Part shown: positions 44,835 through 56,734 of the stretch, one piece after another
How positions within the stretch are numbered: the stretch's first letter is position 1
Layout: the number at the start of each line of letters is the position of its first letter
NCBI GenBank assembly: GCA_030068075.1
Contig: CM057833.1
Location: forward strand, 44,907,587-44,971,586
DNA length: 64,000 bases
Direction of reading: 5' to 3'
Origin: Paguma larvata
Taxonomy: Eukaryota; Chordata; Mammalia; Carnivora; Viverridae
Program-made: the position numbers and the translations under genes
Notes under the pieces: model-generated
What the model saw: only the letters and a program-made list of their open reading frames with translations
Databases searched by the model: none
Told to the model about the DNA's origin: nothing

Positions 44835-45670
44835 CACATTATCTCATATAAGCCATTTCACACTTAGACATTCCTTGAACCAAAACTTGCTTTTTCTACC
44901 CTCCACTTGTTAGATGACAAACAGAAGAATTCTAATTCTCGATCCGCATGGCAGTTTTTAGAATGCTCGATGGTGATTATGCTCCACACTTCCCCCACAC
45001 ACCCATCCCTGCCAGCAAACATGTGTTTCAAAGTATAAATATCTCTGGTTGCTTCTACTACTTTTCTAATTCTTTGAGGGGCAATCTTCTTCTTTTTCTC
45101 TGGATCATTCAGCATTCTTCCCCAGACACACCCTCGTCTAATCGATCCCCATACCCCTGACCTTTATAGACCCTACTCCACGTTACAGACACAGGAGGCA
45201 GGTGTGTCCTCACATACTTGAACTTCCGACTGGTCCTCCAAAAAGCAGAGACGAGAATGGAAGATCCACTACTTCTTTAGCTACTAAATTCTTCAGTTAA
45301 TCTGCCCCAAGACTGAGCAGACATCTGAGTGACGTACTGGTGATTTGTATTAATGTAACTCTAATCCCTCCCCCACCTCCATCCTAAGAATGGGCAAACA
45401 GTCACTACAGCCTATTTTGCTATTAATATTAATGGTTTCCACCTAAATGCAATACTGTGCATTTAGTCATTTTAAATTTACCATGTTTGACTCAATCAAT
45501 CCTTCTCATGTGTGAAGATCAGGCTTTAGGCCTGTTATTTCGGCTCTCTGGTCTGTGCGTCACCTGCCAGTCAGGCAGGCATCCTTTGTCCCCTTTCTAT
45601 CATCCCTGAGGAAACTGTTCATAGCATAAACAACTTTCATGTGAGTGCCCAAGTTCACCAGAGATATCAG
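44835..45670. other. Unique sequence, no gene seen
   Basis: I see no recognisable repeat or coding region. Confidence 0.4.
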
Positions 45671-45674
45671 ATAT

Positions 45675-46030
45675 TTAAGGCTATGCATTCATTCGTTCAG
45701 TCCACATTATTGAGTACCCCTTTAAGCACGGCCCACAGGCAGGGGAGGGAACTGTCAAATGTAAGAGACATGGTCTCCTTGCTTGGAGACACTTAGAGTC
45801 TTCCACAGGTAAACCACGTGGATATGAATAACTCAAATGTGGGGCCTGATGTGGGTGCTGCGGAGCACGATGAGGACAGCCATCCATTCTGATAGAGACT
45901 ATCTAAGAAGGCCTGAGAGATGGGAGAGCCAGAACCAGAGCCTTGACCTATGAGGAGGAGCAGGTTTTAAGCCTGTCCACAGCAGGCTGTGTTGAAGACC
46001 AGGAAGATAACAGAAACCGGGAGGGAATGG
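45675..46030 (-). repeat. L2-like fragment
   Basis: The text 'cattcattcgttcagtccacattattgagtacc' and 'gacatggtctccttgcttggag' is the reverse complement of the L2 3' end. Confidence 0.55.
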
Positions 46031-46062
46031 GTTTTTTTGTTTATTTGGGGATATTCTTTCTT

Positions 46063-46260
46063 GTTTTTTTTTTAACGTTTTATTTATTTTTGAGACAGAG
46101 AGAGAAAGCACAAGTGGGGAAGGTGCAGAGAGAGGGGGACAGAAGACTGGAACCACGCTCCACAGCAGTAAGCCCGATGTAGGGCTCAAACTCATGAACC
46201 ATGAGATCACGACCTGAGCCAATGTCAGACACTCAACCCACTGAGCCACCCAAGTGCCCC
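46063..46260 (-). mobile_element. CAN-SINE
   Basis: It is a minus copy from ttttttttaacgttttattt to gagccacccaagtgcccc. The target-site duplication is tggggatattct (46046-46057) and tggggatgttcc (46261-46272). Confidence 0.94.
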
Positions 46261-46939
46261 TGGGGATGTTCCTCTCCCTTCTGGAAATTCTGCTGAGCAG
46301 TAGCCAGTATGCTAACTGTCCTCTATAATCCTCTCCTCAACATAAGAGGCTCGTTCCCATTTCTGCCTTTTCATTTGGGAGTTTATAACAAAACATATTT
46401 CTTTTCTATCAAAAATGCAAAGCAAAAACACACCATGTTTACAAGTCAGGGGGCTAAACTGCTAGCCTGTTTGCTACCATCGGACCACTGGAGGTGCTGG
46501 CCCAGGTTTGGGGACAGGCCACACAGAGGCTTTTCAGCACTTCCTGGGTTTTGTCTCATTCCTCACCGGGGTGTCCGCTTCGATTTTATTTTCTATGTGG
46601 CCTTTTATTTCCTTGGAACACTGACTTAGAGGTTGGGGTGGGTTTCGAATGTGCGCTCTTCCAAAACTGAAGTCCTTCGGCAGAAGAAATGCTAGCCAAC
46701 TCCTGACGGGGCGTTTGCTTTTAAACAGGCTTGTCACAGCTCTGCCCTCAGGTTCAGTGTCTCCTTTAAGCTTGAAATGATTAAATCTGGTTGCAGGAGC
46801 CAGAGCTAAGGAACTCTGCTCCTCTTCTTTTCTACTGGAGGTCACCTGCTCACCATCAACATCACCGCAGCCACACAGAACCCAAAGGCAAGGCAATTAA
46901 GAGTGGTTTGCACAGCAAGGGTCCTTTTCTCTTGTGGAG

Positions 46940-47085
46940 GATGAGGGGAGGTTTGTAGACAGGGACTGTGTTTCATTCCTCTTTGTTTTCTCAGTGCTGT
47001 GCATAGCGCCAAGCATATAGCAGGTGCTCAATATTAATAAATACTGAATAAGAGAATAACATGATGAATGGATGGATGGATGGCA
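46940..47085 (+). repeat. L2 3' end with (GGAT)n
   Basis: It carries 'gtagacagggactgtgtttc', 'gtgctgtgcatagcgccaag' and 'gcaggtgctcaatattaata', and ends in a short (ATGG)n run at 47063-47084. Confidence 0.75.
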
Positions 47086-47384
47086 TAGTTTCCTGATCTC
47101 AAAATGAGATTATCCTAATTAAATAAAATTTTAATATTAATCCAAACCTGAGGTTGTAGGGTTATATCATTTTGTAAAATAAACCAGGACATTGACAAGC
47201 ATACATACTTGAATAATATGCACAAGCTTTAGAAGGCAGGCCACGTCTGAGAATCCCAGTAGCCTACAGAGTACCTATGACCCAAATGCTTCTGATCAGT
47301 TCACTGGCATAGGAGCACAGTGATAAGTACCAGAACCCTATCTATATATCCTAGAAGGTCAAAGTTAAAAAGCTCTCATGTTAT

Positions 47385-47475
47385 AGACAAGAACAGTGCA
47401 GCTGAGAGAAGTGACAGGACTCATCCAAGCTCACATAGCTAGTAAGCTTTATTGCTTGGACTGAATTTATTGTTG
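47385..47475 (-). repeat. MIR relic, partial
   Basis: The text 'gcagctgagagaagtgacagg' and 'ccaagctcacatagctagtaag' is reverse-complement MIR. Confidence 0.65.
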
Positions 47476-47644
47476 CTTCCCTATGAAAGCTGATCATTCG
47501 CATTTAAGGTAGAAGAATAATATGTATCAGTTTGAGCCATAATAGACTTAATGGACTCAATTAACTCCAAGGTTTCTGCCTTGCAATGAAGACCCAGAAA
47601 ATCTAAGACATCAGGAGCCAGAGCTGAATTGAAAAAGATAATTG

Positions 47645-47859
47645 TGGGGCAACTGGGAGGCTCAGTTGGGTGAACTTCCAACTTTGACTCAGGTCATGAT
47701 CTCACAGTTCATGAATTTGAGCCCCACGTCAGGTTCTGTGCTAAAAACTCAGAGCCTAGAGCCTGAATCAGATTCTGTGTTTCCCTCTCTCTGCCCCTCC
47801 CCTACTCATGCTCTGTGTGTGTCTCTCTCTCCTCTCAAAAATAAACGTTGAAAAAAAAA
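47645..47859 (+). mobile_element. CAN-SINE
   Basis: It has the head ggggcaactgggaggctcag, body 'actcaggtcatgatctcacag', CT-rich middle, aaaaataaacgttg and a poly-A tail. An L1 follows directly in the same orientation. The SINE's own target-site duplication is not clear. Confidence 0.93.
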
Positions 47860-47871
47860 TATGGGTAGTTT

Positions 47872-48431
47872 CCACCCTACAACCCAGCAACTGCACAACT
47901 AGGTATTTATCCAAGGGATACAGGTGTGCTGTTTCGAAGGGGCACATGCACCCCAATGTTTATAGCAGCGCTATCGACAATAGACAAAGTATGGAAAGAG
48001 CCCAAATGTCCACTGATGAATGAACGGATAAAAAAGATGTAGTATCGGCAATCAAAAAGAATGAAATCTTGCCATTTGCAACTACGTGGATGGAACTAAG
48101 AGGGTATTATGCCAAGCAAAATTAGTCAGAGAAGACAAATATCATATGACTTCACTCATAGGAGGACTTTAAGAAACAGAACAGATGAACATAAAGGAAG
48201 GGAAGCAAAAATAATATAAAAACAAGGAGGGGGACAGAACATAAGAGACTCTTAAATATGGAGAACAAACAGAGGGTTACTAGAAGGGTTGTGGGAGGGG
48301 GGATGGGTTAAATGGGTAAGGGACATTAAGGAATCTATTCCCAAAATGGTTGTTGCACTATATGCTAACTAACTTGGATGTAAATTTTAAAAAAATAAAT
48401 TAAAATATAAATTAAAAAATAAATAAAAAAT
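47872..48431 (+). mobile_element. L1 3' end, carnivore type, 5'-truncated
   Basis: It begins in late ORF2 ('ttatccaagggatacaggtg', 'cccaaatgtccactgatgaatg', 'ttgcaactacgtggatggaac'), continues through the 3' UTR ('ggagaacaaacagagggtta', 'tgctaactaacttggatgta') and ends in an A-rich tail. A 12-bp repeat, tatgggtagttt, at 47860-47871 and 48432-48443 is its target-site duplication. It contains no open ORF2. Confidence 0.93.
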
Positions 48432-48449
48432 TATGGGTAGTTTGCAAGG

Positions 48450-49405
48450 ACTAGGAGATAAAAGGGCCTTTGGAATTATCATTACATTTCTTTTAAACTT
48501 CAAATAGCACTGGTGCTGGACAGCTCCAAGGGCCCATCCCTGTGAGGGCTCACCTCCCAGTATGAACTGCAGGAGATCTGAAACATCGTGCAAAAACACA
48601 CAGTGCACCAGTACCTGAACGCTTATTTTCCAGGTTAATTTTTAACACCTGAGTTAGAGAGAATGAAAAACCGGTGGGCTTTCAGCCCATGAAGCTGTTA
48701 TGTCTAAACACTCCAACCCACCCCTGCCATCCCTCAACCTTTGTACCAACAATGGTGCTGGTCACACGAGAGGCCCTTAGGTCAAGGAGCTAAATGAACA
48801 AAGGTCATGAAAGGTCCCCTGGCCTGCCTATAAGTTCCCCATGGAGGTCCCAAGCTAGGTGGCTTTTCTACAACAACACAGCAAACTTACACATGACACT
48901 GTATGAAGCAAGATGATTTAGGTATTTCATGCCAATATCGGGTTTTTTGTTTTGTTTTGTTTTTTAAACAACTCACCAAGAGTGTTTCCCCCATTGTCTC
49001 TGGTTAACAGTAACATCTTAACACGGGTCTACTTGGGAGACTTCCCAAGAACAAGCCCTAAATTACCTCCTGTAGCCTGGGCTGTTTACTTGAGACACTT
49101 CTCCTTACATGAATCCACCACATTACCATTTAGTGATGCTGAGGAAAGAGATGCAATCACGGCTTGTGCCCATCTAGGCACATTACACAATTCATACACA
49201 GTGCAATCACAAAATGGGATTCATTCAGTCCCTGGCACTGACGTTGATGTGGCTCAAACCTAATTTTCTAGAGGACAGCATGATTCTCATTGATTTGGGG
49301 AGATATATTCACATTGTCTTACTTTGCAGACTAGCTCTCCCAGAGTCCATGCAAAAAACAATCTCGAAACAGTAAAACACCAGTGAGGACAGTGTAAGCT
49401 ATTTT
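48450..49405. other. Unique sequence, no gene seen
   Basis: It contains a (TTTTG)n-like T-rich patch at 48941-48966. I recognise no other repeat or coding region. Confidence 0.4.
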
Positions 49406-49424
49406 CTTTCTTAAAAGCACGCGA

Positions 49425-49461
49425 GTCTACGGCCATACCACCCTGAACGCGCCCGATCTCA
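49425..49461 (+). pseudogene. 3'-truncated 5S rRNA retropseudogene, tailless
   Basis: From 49425 the sequence starts with gtctacggccataccaccct and goes on with gaacgcgcccgatctc. All 36 bases match the 5' end of vertebrate 5S rRNA as I know it. At 49461 the next base is A where 5S has G, and then similarity ends; the last two-thirds of 5S are absent, including most of the internal promoter. There is no A-tail. A perfect 14-bp direct repeat, tcttaaaagcacgc, lies at 49409-49422 and 49462-49475. This fits a truncated 5S RNA inserted by L1 machinery as a tailless retropseudogene. Two extra bases (GA, 49423-49424) precede the 5S start. It cannot make functional 5S rRNA. Confidence 0.88.
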
Positions 49462-49936
49462 TCTTAAAAGCACGCAAATGACCTACCACCAAAAAGGCTA
49501 CATTCTGACATGATAGGAAATAACACAGCATGGCCCTACCATAAGGCGCTGAATAATCAGAAATGTATAAAAGGATTCCATTATAGGCACAAAATAATAT
49601 ACCTCTCCACTCAACTGCAAAAATTTGGCATTTCATATACATTAAAATGAAATTTCCCAGAGAAACTACTGAATTTACTTTACACAATATAAGGACCTAA
49701 GGAATTTCGCTATAACTACAGGAGTCCTTTTCAGATATATTTGTACCTGTGTTGTTGTTTTTTTTTGTCTTTCCCTGTACAATCTCTAAATGTAATGCTA
49801 TTGATCCATACAGTTCCCAAATGAGTGTCTTGTTGCAAAATAATTTTCCTCTGAGGAAAGACATGTGTGAAAAGGCACCTGCCCTCAAGGAGCTGACATC
49901 CTTGGGGGAAGACAAGACAGAAAAATGCCCACTCTG

Positions 49937-50150
49937 GGGGTGCCTGGGTGACTCAGTCAGTTAAGAGTCTGACTCCTGATACGGCCTCAGGTCATGATCT
50001 CACGGTTCATAAGATCAGGCACTGCACTGACAGTGTGGAGCCTGTTTGAGATTCGCTCTCGCGCCCTCCACCCTCTCTCTCTCTCTGCCCACCCCTCACT
50101 AGCATGTGCCCGTTCTTTCTGTCTCAAAATAAACATTTAAAAAAAATTTT
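49937..50150 (+). mobile_element. CAN-SINE, older subfamily
   Basis: It has the head gggtgcctgggtgactcag, body 'gactcctgatacggcctcagg', CT-rich middle and tail aaaataaacattt. A perfect 13-bp target-site duplication (aatgcccactctg) sits at 49924-49936 and 50151-50163. Confidence 0.95.
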
Positions 50151-50324
50151 AATGCCCACTCTGATAAACAGTTGTGAAAGGTTTAGTCCCAACAGAGAAG
50201 GACAGAGCCTAGGTTGAGGGTATCCACGGTATCTTTTGAGAGACAAGAGAGAGCATGTGTGTATAACCGCAGACTATACCCTAGACATTAGATGTTCCTG
50301 TAGATGAACAAAATACCACTATGC

Positions 50325-50475
50325 ATAAAATCAGAGGGTTACAGCGGGCAGGGATCTTAGGGATTATTCATCCAAATTCTACTTTCTCAGTTGAGAATAT
50401 GTAGGTCCAGAAAAGTCAAGTGAGTAGCTCAAGAACACACAGGTCTTCTGACTAACATGATATTAACATGATGTG
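50325..50475 (-). repeat. MIR/MIR3-like relic
   Basis: The text 'gcagggatcttagggattattc', 'gttgagaatatgtaggtcc', 'gctcaagaacacacagg' is of reverse-complement MIR type. Confidence 0.55.
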
Positions 50476-50479
50476 TGTT

Positions 50480-52276
50480 CTACCACATCCCAGGATTCCC
50501 TGCGACACAGCCCATCGGAGCTTCCTTTCTTTTAGCTGCTCGTTCAGGTAACTCAATTCGGCACCAGTGACTCAGCAGAAGCGACCATCAAGTTTCACTA
50601 AGACTGTGCTCCATGTTTTTGGTTCTTTTAAAATATGGAGAACTTGTCTATAATTCCATGTGGAATAAAACATTATTGAAAAGTGAGCTGTGTTCATGGC
50701 ACTGCCTGCATCATTATACAATGAATGACTAGTTAAAAGTTGATAATATATTAAGGTGACACAATATCTGAATTGAGTTCCTCAACACCACTCCTGCTAC
50801 AATGAAAATGAAGTAAAAATACATAGATAAAAAAAAAAAGATCCCTAATTTCACGGTACAGTAGATGTTAGGACAAGAAATGAACTTATACCTAGGAGGT
50901 CAATCTCATCTTAGAGTCGGGGAATATTAATTTGCTGATATGCTTTATGCTGGAGAGTTTAAAGGAAAATTGGCCATAAATGGTACTACGAAATTTCAGC
51001 CTCTCTCATGAGGCTGAGCAAGAACAGTAAAAAAGAAACTGTTTCGGCCACCATATTTTATTACACAAAGGGCTGAATCAGAAAATTGAAACATTAATAA
51101 AATATTTTCTACATGGATTTTGCTGATGAAATAACAAGCTTCGTGCTTTTATGAAGATCTGATATGTTACAGTCACGTTTAAGGGCAGTGAGTCCCTTTT
51201 TGTAATTACTAATAGGGATCGTTTAATTACACCCATAAGTCCCAAGATATTGCTGCAATACACCAGCTGGGGACTGAAGTGCCCACTCTCCACCCGATTC
51301 CTAGATTATCTGAAGTCTGACATGTAAATCCCATCAGCTTTGATTCAGATACTTGTAGGAAGGGGCTTAGGCAATATATCTCTTGCCTTATTCATAATGA
51401 AAAATAATCACAATAGATGCATCGATTTACTTACCTCATGCACTCTCTAGGGTATAGTTACCTCCTTCCCAGAGAGAAGAAATTAGCTTGTGAGTGTACT
51501 GCCATAAACACAGACAGAGTGAGACCAGACACAACCCAAACACCTCAATGCTTTCATAATTGGAAGACAGGGCCCTCCTCTGGGTAAGGAAATAGTCCCA
51601 TTAAATGATAGAAGCCTGGTATGTGTCTAGATGGCAATTCACAGGAAAAAACAATCTACCTCTCCCCAACAAACTGGCCTTCCTAAGAAGATAACGGGGG
51701 GAACCAAAAATGCTTCAAAGATACCGTGCAGCGGGTATCAACTGTATACCATGTGCCTGCCTGCCAAACGCGTGTTTGCCACCCTGATTCTCCTCTGGGG
51801 ATCATCCTCTCCACCCCAGGGTAGTCCACATAGCCTGGTAGGGAACTCACCATAGCTCTATAAGTGAGCCTGCACCCAGAGCTGACCACTGGGCATGAAT
51901 TCTATCTCCCCAGCTGTGACCGCGGTGACTGAGATTCAGGAATGAAAACAAGTCCACTGAGAGCCAGCTCTAAGCCATTCTGTGGAACTTTGGGAGAAGA
52001 GCCATTTCTACTTCTGCCAGCATTGCTAGGCGAGCAGGATGTAAGCGTAAAAGGTTGGTGGGCATGTTTGCCACTGCTCTGGGAGAACCCACGGACAAAG
52101 CCAACAACATGGAGAACACAAAGCAGACATGTGTAAATACGGCTCTAACCATGCCCACAGCCAGACTGCACCTAGATTTGATTATGTAAGCCAAGAAATT
52201 CCCCCTTAGACTGAAGTCATCCTAAGCTGGATTCTTGCCACTGACAATCTCAACAGCCCTTATATCAGCAAAATTT
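50480..52276. other. Unique sequence, no gene seen
   Basis: I recognise no repeat in this 1.8 kb. Several open frames of 60-75 codons appear on both strands with no recognisable domain. Confidence 0.4.
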
Positions 52277-52286
52277 GAAATTCAAT

Positions 52287-52499
52287 TTTTAAAGTTTATT
52301 TATTTATTTTGAAAGAGAGACAGAGAGAGAGAAAGAGGGCTGCTCATGAGTGAGGGAGATGGAGAGAGAGAATCCCAAGCAGGCTCCACATTGTCTGCAA
52401 AGACTCCAATGCAGGGGTCTATCCCATGAACCATGAGATCATGACCTGAGCCAAAAGCAAGACCCAGACATTTAATCGACTGAGCGACCCAGGTGCCCC
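52287..52499 (-). mobile_element. CAN-SINE, older subfamily
   Basis: It is a minus copy from aaagtttatttatttatttt through a GA-rich section to gagcgacccaggtgcccc. A diverged target-site repeat, aaattcaatttt / aaattcagctt, flanks it. Confidence 0.92.
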
Positions 52500-52699
52500 T
52501 TCTAAAATTCAGCTTCTAACTTAACGTGGTAGCTGGCACGTGAGATGTCCTCTACAAACTCTCCATCAAAATAGAAAAGAATGTATACATAGAAAGGAAA
52601 AAGTCAGTATCTCGAGTCCGTACCAGATAAATTAAAAGAAAAGGCAAAAGACAGGGCTCAGTGTTTTATACATATGTCTAAAAAACAAACCCCAGACTA

Positions 52700-52905
52700 G
52701 GTCCGTTCTACTCTGCAATATGGTAGCCACGAGATATGGGGCTATTCAGACTAAAATTAAATAATATTAAAAACTGTAAAAAAAAAAGCAGTTTCTCAGA
52801 CACAGTAGCTGCATTTCAACTGCTCAATAGCCATGCATGGGTAGTGGCTACTATATTGGACAGTGCAGATATAAAACATTTCCATCCGTCATCAACAAGA
52901 GTTCC
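52700..52905 (-). mobile_element. hAT-like DNA transposon, noncoding
   Basis: The text 'gcaatatggtagccacgagat', 'caactgctcaatagccatgc', 'ctactatattggacagtgcag' is the same element type as at 43262-43460, in the other orientation. Confidence 0.65.
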
Positions 52906-53132
52906 AGCGGGGAATTCTAGCAGTAACCCTTCCCATTTCAGACAGGAGATGCAGTCACTATACTAACCAGAAAATCAAGCTGCCACAAAAGACTGAAGAA
53001 TAGAGATATTCATCTAATAATTATTTACAATAAAAAAGGAAGAACAACTAAATATACAAAAGAAGGTTATGTGAAGATTCAAGTCTGTAAAAAAATAAAA
53101 CTGATAGAAAGATATTTAGAGAGTATTTATTT

Positions 53133-53343
53133 TTCTATAGAAGTTTATTTATTTTTGAGAGACAGCAAGAGCAAGTGGGTAGGGGCAGAAAGACAGAGAA
53201 AGAGGAGGGAGAGAATCCCAAGCAGGCTCTGCACAGTCTGCACAGAGCCCAACATGGGGCTCAAAACTCATGAACCGTAATATCATGACCTGAGCCAAAA
53301 ACAAGAGTCGGTTGCTTAACTGAATGAGCTACCCAGGCACCCC
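53133..53343 (-). mobile_element. CAN-SINE, older subfamily
   Basis: It is a minus copy from agtttatttatttttgagag to gagctacccaggcacccc. The target-site repeat is agagagtatttattt (53118-53132) and agagaggtatttctt (53344-53358). Confidence 0.93.
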
Positions 53344-53509
53344 AGAGAGGTATTTCTTAAAGAGATATGAAAACAAGGTGAGTTGTCCTTTTTTATTTCA
53401 CAAAAAATACTGTACTGACAACATGAACTCCACAAAGCAAAATGTTCATAGCAAAAAGAATAGAAGACATAATCATATAGCTCATTTTTAAATGTTTTAG
53501 TGCACCAAC

Positions 53510-53665
53510 TAATGAGCTACAGGCTTAATATGCATTCTCTGGTTTGATCGTGAAAATATCAGATAAAAATAGGCAATATTTTTATTTCTGTTTCACAGGT
53601 GAGAAAAATAAGACTCACCAAGATTAAATAAATGAAGAACCCTAGAAAGACACCCATTTCATCTG
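53510..53665 (-). repeat. MIR-like relic
   Basis: The text 'ctgtttcacaggtgagaaaaataagactcacc' is reverse-complement MIR core. Confidence 0.5.
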
Positions 53666-53694
53666 ACCTCACCCTCCAGCCTGCTTACCTCTGC

Positions 53695-53825
53695 AAAACA
53701 TTAACAGTGACTGCTTCTGGGTAGAAATATCATAAGTGACTTTTTTTGTCTTTCATATTTCTTGTGTGTTTTCCAAATTCAATAAACAAGGGATTATTTC
53801 TTAAGGAAAAAATCTCTGAAAGAAA
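53695..53825 (+). repeat. Old L1 3' UTR end fragment
   Basis: The text 'gtgactgcttctgggtagaa', 'gtgactttttttgtctttca' and 'gtgtgttttccaaattc' resembles the end of an old L1 3' UTR. Confidence 0.5.
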
Positions 53826-53829
53826 AATT

Positions 53830-54975
53830 CATTAAATGCACCTATAGCCACTATACGGTTAAAAGGAGACTGGTGTACGCAATGGATCCTTGCTGAAAAC
53901 GGGTTAATTATGGACACTAGGAGCTTTCATATTCTGCTGGAGTTTCTGTTCAAATCTAATTTCTCAAAGTATATTGCTAGACGCTAATGAAAACCCAAAG
54001 AGACACACGCATTCAGGAGATGGATAGCCAATGAATTTTCTGTTGTTTTTATAGCAAACAACTTTTTTATATCCTAACATTTTTATGCCAGCTATGAAAA
54101 AGATAAATAAATATTTATGACATTCACTCAATTCCACAGTAACTACTAAGTTGCTCATGTTCTCACTCTGGTTTGAAATGTGCATATTTTAGAGGCTGGG
54201 AGTCAAGTCTCAACCCTAAACGAGAAAGCCACAGAGCTCCGTCATTTACAGACCCTAAAACTACTCATTTGACTCACTGCAGGGATTTGCCTTGGTCGCA
54301 GGATGTAATAAGGTTAACCAAGGCGGCTGTAGATTCAGACACACACAAACCTCAGTGCTGCCCAGCACACAGATAAGAACACCAGGATTGCCATGGACAC
54401 TGGTTTTGCTGAAGTTTTATCATGTATCCGAAGTGTTTGATCAAGAACAACAGAAAAGATGACTGAAGAGACACACAGATATAAATGAGGACCAATTTCC
54501 ACCATTCACCTATCTTTCAGAAACTTTCCTTTACCAAAAATGGCCCAATTTACCCCTTGGTATATGGACTGAACTTCCACTTGAGAGACCTGTACATAGT
54601 CATAACATTATAATTATAAAGAATAGGCCAGAATTTACCAATGAGTGGTTCATGAGTGAAAATGAGCCCACAGGACAGATATGATTAGACTACAAATGTT
54701 TTATTGTTGTTGCTTAACTGATTTAGTGATACATTTTTAAACTGATGGATTTCACATTTAAAAAACAGATTTCTAGCTTTTCCTGATAAAGCCGAAGACG
54801 TGGCTGCTTTGGTCCAGCATTCTCTGCTGCAACCATTGGCTGGAACTGATTAGTGGCTTACCCAGTGTGCTCCACCCTCCCCCTGGACTGTTTCACTCAG
54901 TAATGTCAACTGCACAGCCCTCATAGGCACCTGAGCTCGTAGGTCCGGTTATAGGAGGCACCTGAAAGGCCATTA
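53830..54975. other. Unique sequence, no gene seen
   Basis: I see no recognisable repeat or coding region. The part 53930-54190 is AT-rich and free of recognised repeats. Confidence 0.4.
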
Positions 54976-54980
54976 AAATA

Positions 54981-54997
54981 CACCACACCACACCACA

Positions 54998-55033
<36 letters not shown>
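54981..55033 (+). repeat. (ACACC)n(AC)n compound microsatellite
   Basis: Four ACACC-type pentamers run directly into about 15 AC units. Confidence 0.97.
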
Positions 55034-55035
<2 letters not shown>

Positions 55036-55329
55036 ATTTCACCTAAATAAATATAACCACAATTCTTTGACTGCTCCTTCACCCTGGGTAACAGGAGAAT
55101 GGTGAGAACAGCCAAGAAGGCTACCCAAAGGAAAGGCTGTTTTACCACCATCCACCCAACCACAATCTCGAGGCTAACACGGCGACAAGGCGCCCCATCA
55201 ACTGGAGCACCTGCTTACATCCACAGCCTCGGCTGCCCTGGCTCCCACAACCCTGCAACTTCATGATCCATTCCTACCAACTTACTCATGGCTCCCCATA
55301 CACGGAAGTGCCCAATTCTACCTTTATCT

Positions 55330-55475
55330 ACCTCTGACCTAGAACGTGCCTCCTTTGTGCCTCTGTTGATTTGTGTCTTCCCTACTAGACTATACACAGC
55401 ATAAGGACAACAACGGTTTCTGTCACATTCGTCCAACACAATACCTGAAACATATTTACTACAAGAAAGATCCAT
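55330..55475 (+). repeat. L2-like 3' fragment
   Basis: The text 'ccctactagactatacacagcataagg', 'caacacaatacctgaaacat' follows the L2 3' end. Confidence 0.5.
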
Positions 55476-55589
55476 CGGCAAATTCCAAGTCACCTTCAAA
55501 TTACTTAGCTTAGATGCTGATCCTTCACTACCCTGGCAAAATTCATCTCTCGACTAATATTACCTTCTTGTTGTGCTGAGCCACCATGT

Positions 55590-55735
55590 TGTCATCTGTG
55601 TATTTGTGCTTCACAGACTAATCCTGGATCTTGAGAAGAAAGCCTACATATTTTATGGCTATATCCATGGAGCCCACCATTGTGCCAGTACCCTGCAGAG
55701 GCTCAATACATACTGAGTAAATCAGATGAAAGGAC
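55590..55735 (+). repeat. L2-like 3' fragment
   Basis: The text 'tgtgccagtaccctgcagaggctcaatacatact' is a diverged L2 3' end. It lies in tandem orientation with the fragment just upstream. Confidence 0.5.
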
Positions 55736-55799
55736 AGAGCCCAAAGTACTTCCTCATAAACCATCAGTCCGTATAATGGACACAGAGGTAGCTATTATC

Positions 55800-55850
55800 T
55801 TCCTCATCACCATCGCCATCACCCTCATCATCACTATCACCCTTAACGCC
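55800..55850 (+). repeat. (CATCAC)n-like imperfect repeat
   Basis: CATCAC/CATCGC/TATCAC hexamers are repeated imperfectly from catcaccatcgccatcaccc onward. Confidence 0.8.
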
Positions 55851-56734
55851 AGCACACCATCTCCATTTGATAAGACAGCCGAGACCCAGCTGCACAGCTT
55901 TATGCAAGGGAGCCAGGGTCCAAATGCATGCCTCTGTGTCTAACATAGTGGAAGGGCAGCCAAGGCGGGGTAAAGGACCAGCAGCCCAAGGGCTGTGATT
56001 ATTCTACATGCTGCCACCTATTCTTTCACACCCTCCCAATTTCGAACCACAATGAAACAAGTGCTGGCTTAGATCACGTCCAAGGCAAAGCCGCCATTGT
56101 ATCAGCAACCTGAAATGCACCTAGAAGAGAGCTAGCTGGATAATGTATGCATAATTCAATTCTGGTAGTGACATGCCTGCCGTCTTTACCTACAGAACAT
56201 ATCTCATATCTTCTTCCTCTGGAGTTTTCTGTAAGTTATGGATTAATAAACTTTCCCTAAGAATGCAGCCTTATTAATCTTGCAAAATACTCAGAAAAAG
56301 AAAATACTTTATTATGCCCATGCAAAGTGAATTATGATAAACAAAGTCCCATGTGTGCTGACAAGAAATAAAGTTGCTTTCTGCAGCAAATTGTATTTGT
56401 GATCCTGGTTGTTTCCTCTCCAGTCAGATTTCAGTAAATAAAATAACAACCTGTATGTATCCTGCTCTGTGAAGACAAGAGTGGCCACCAAGGTCACAGC
56501 CAAATGTGACCCAATTTCTGAGGAGAGAAAGAGAAAATTAGCACAGGTTGGCTTTATTCAAGCTCCTCCTCTTAAAGTTGGGGGGAAAAAGGCAGAGGCA
56601 CAGAGAGAGGAGGTCTGTCATTGTTCAACTATTCTCTTTATTATACTGAGGCAGATCTTTCAAAGGCAATAGCTGTGTGACTTCCTGGAATCTATTTCAC
56701 TCGTCTGAAGATAGAGAGGTGAGGAAGAAACAAA

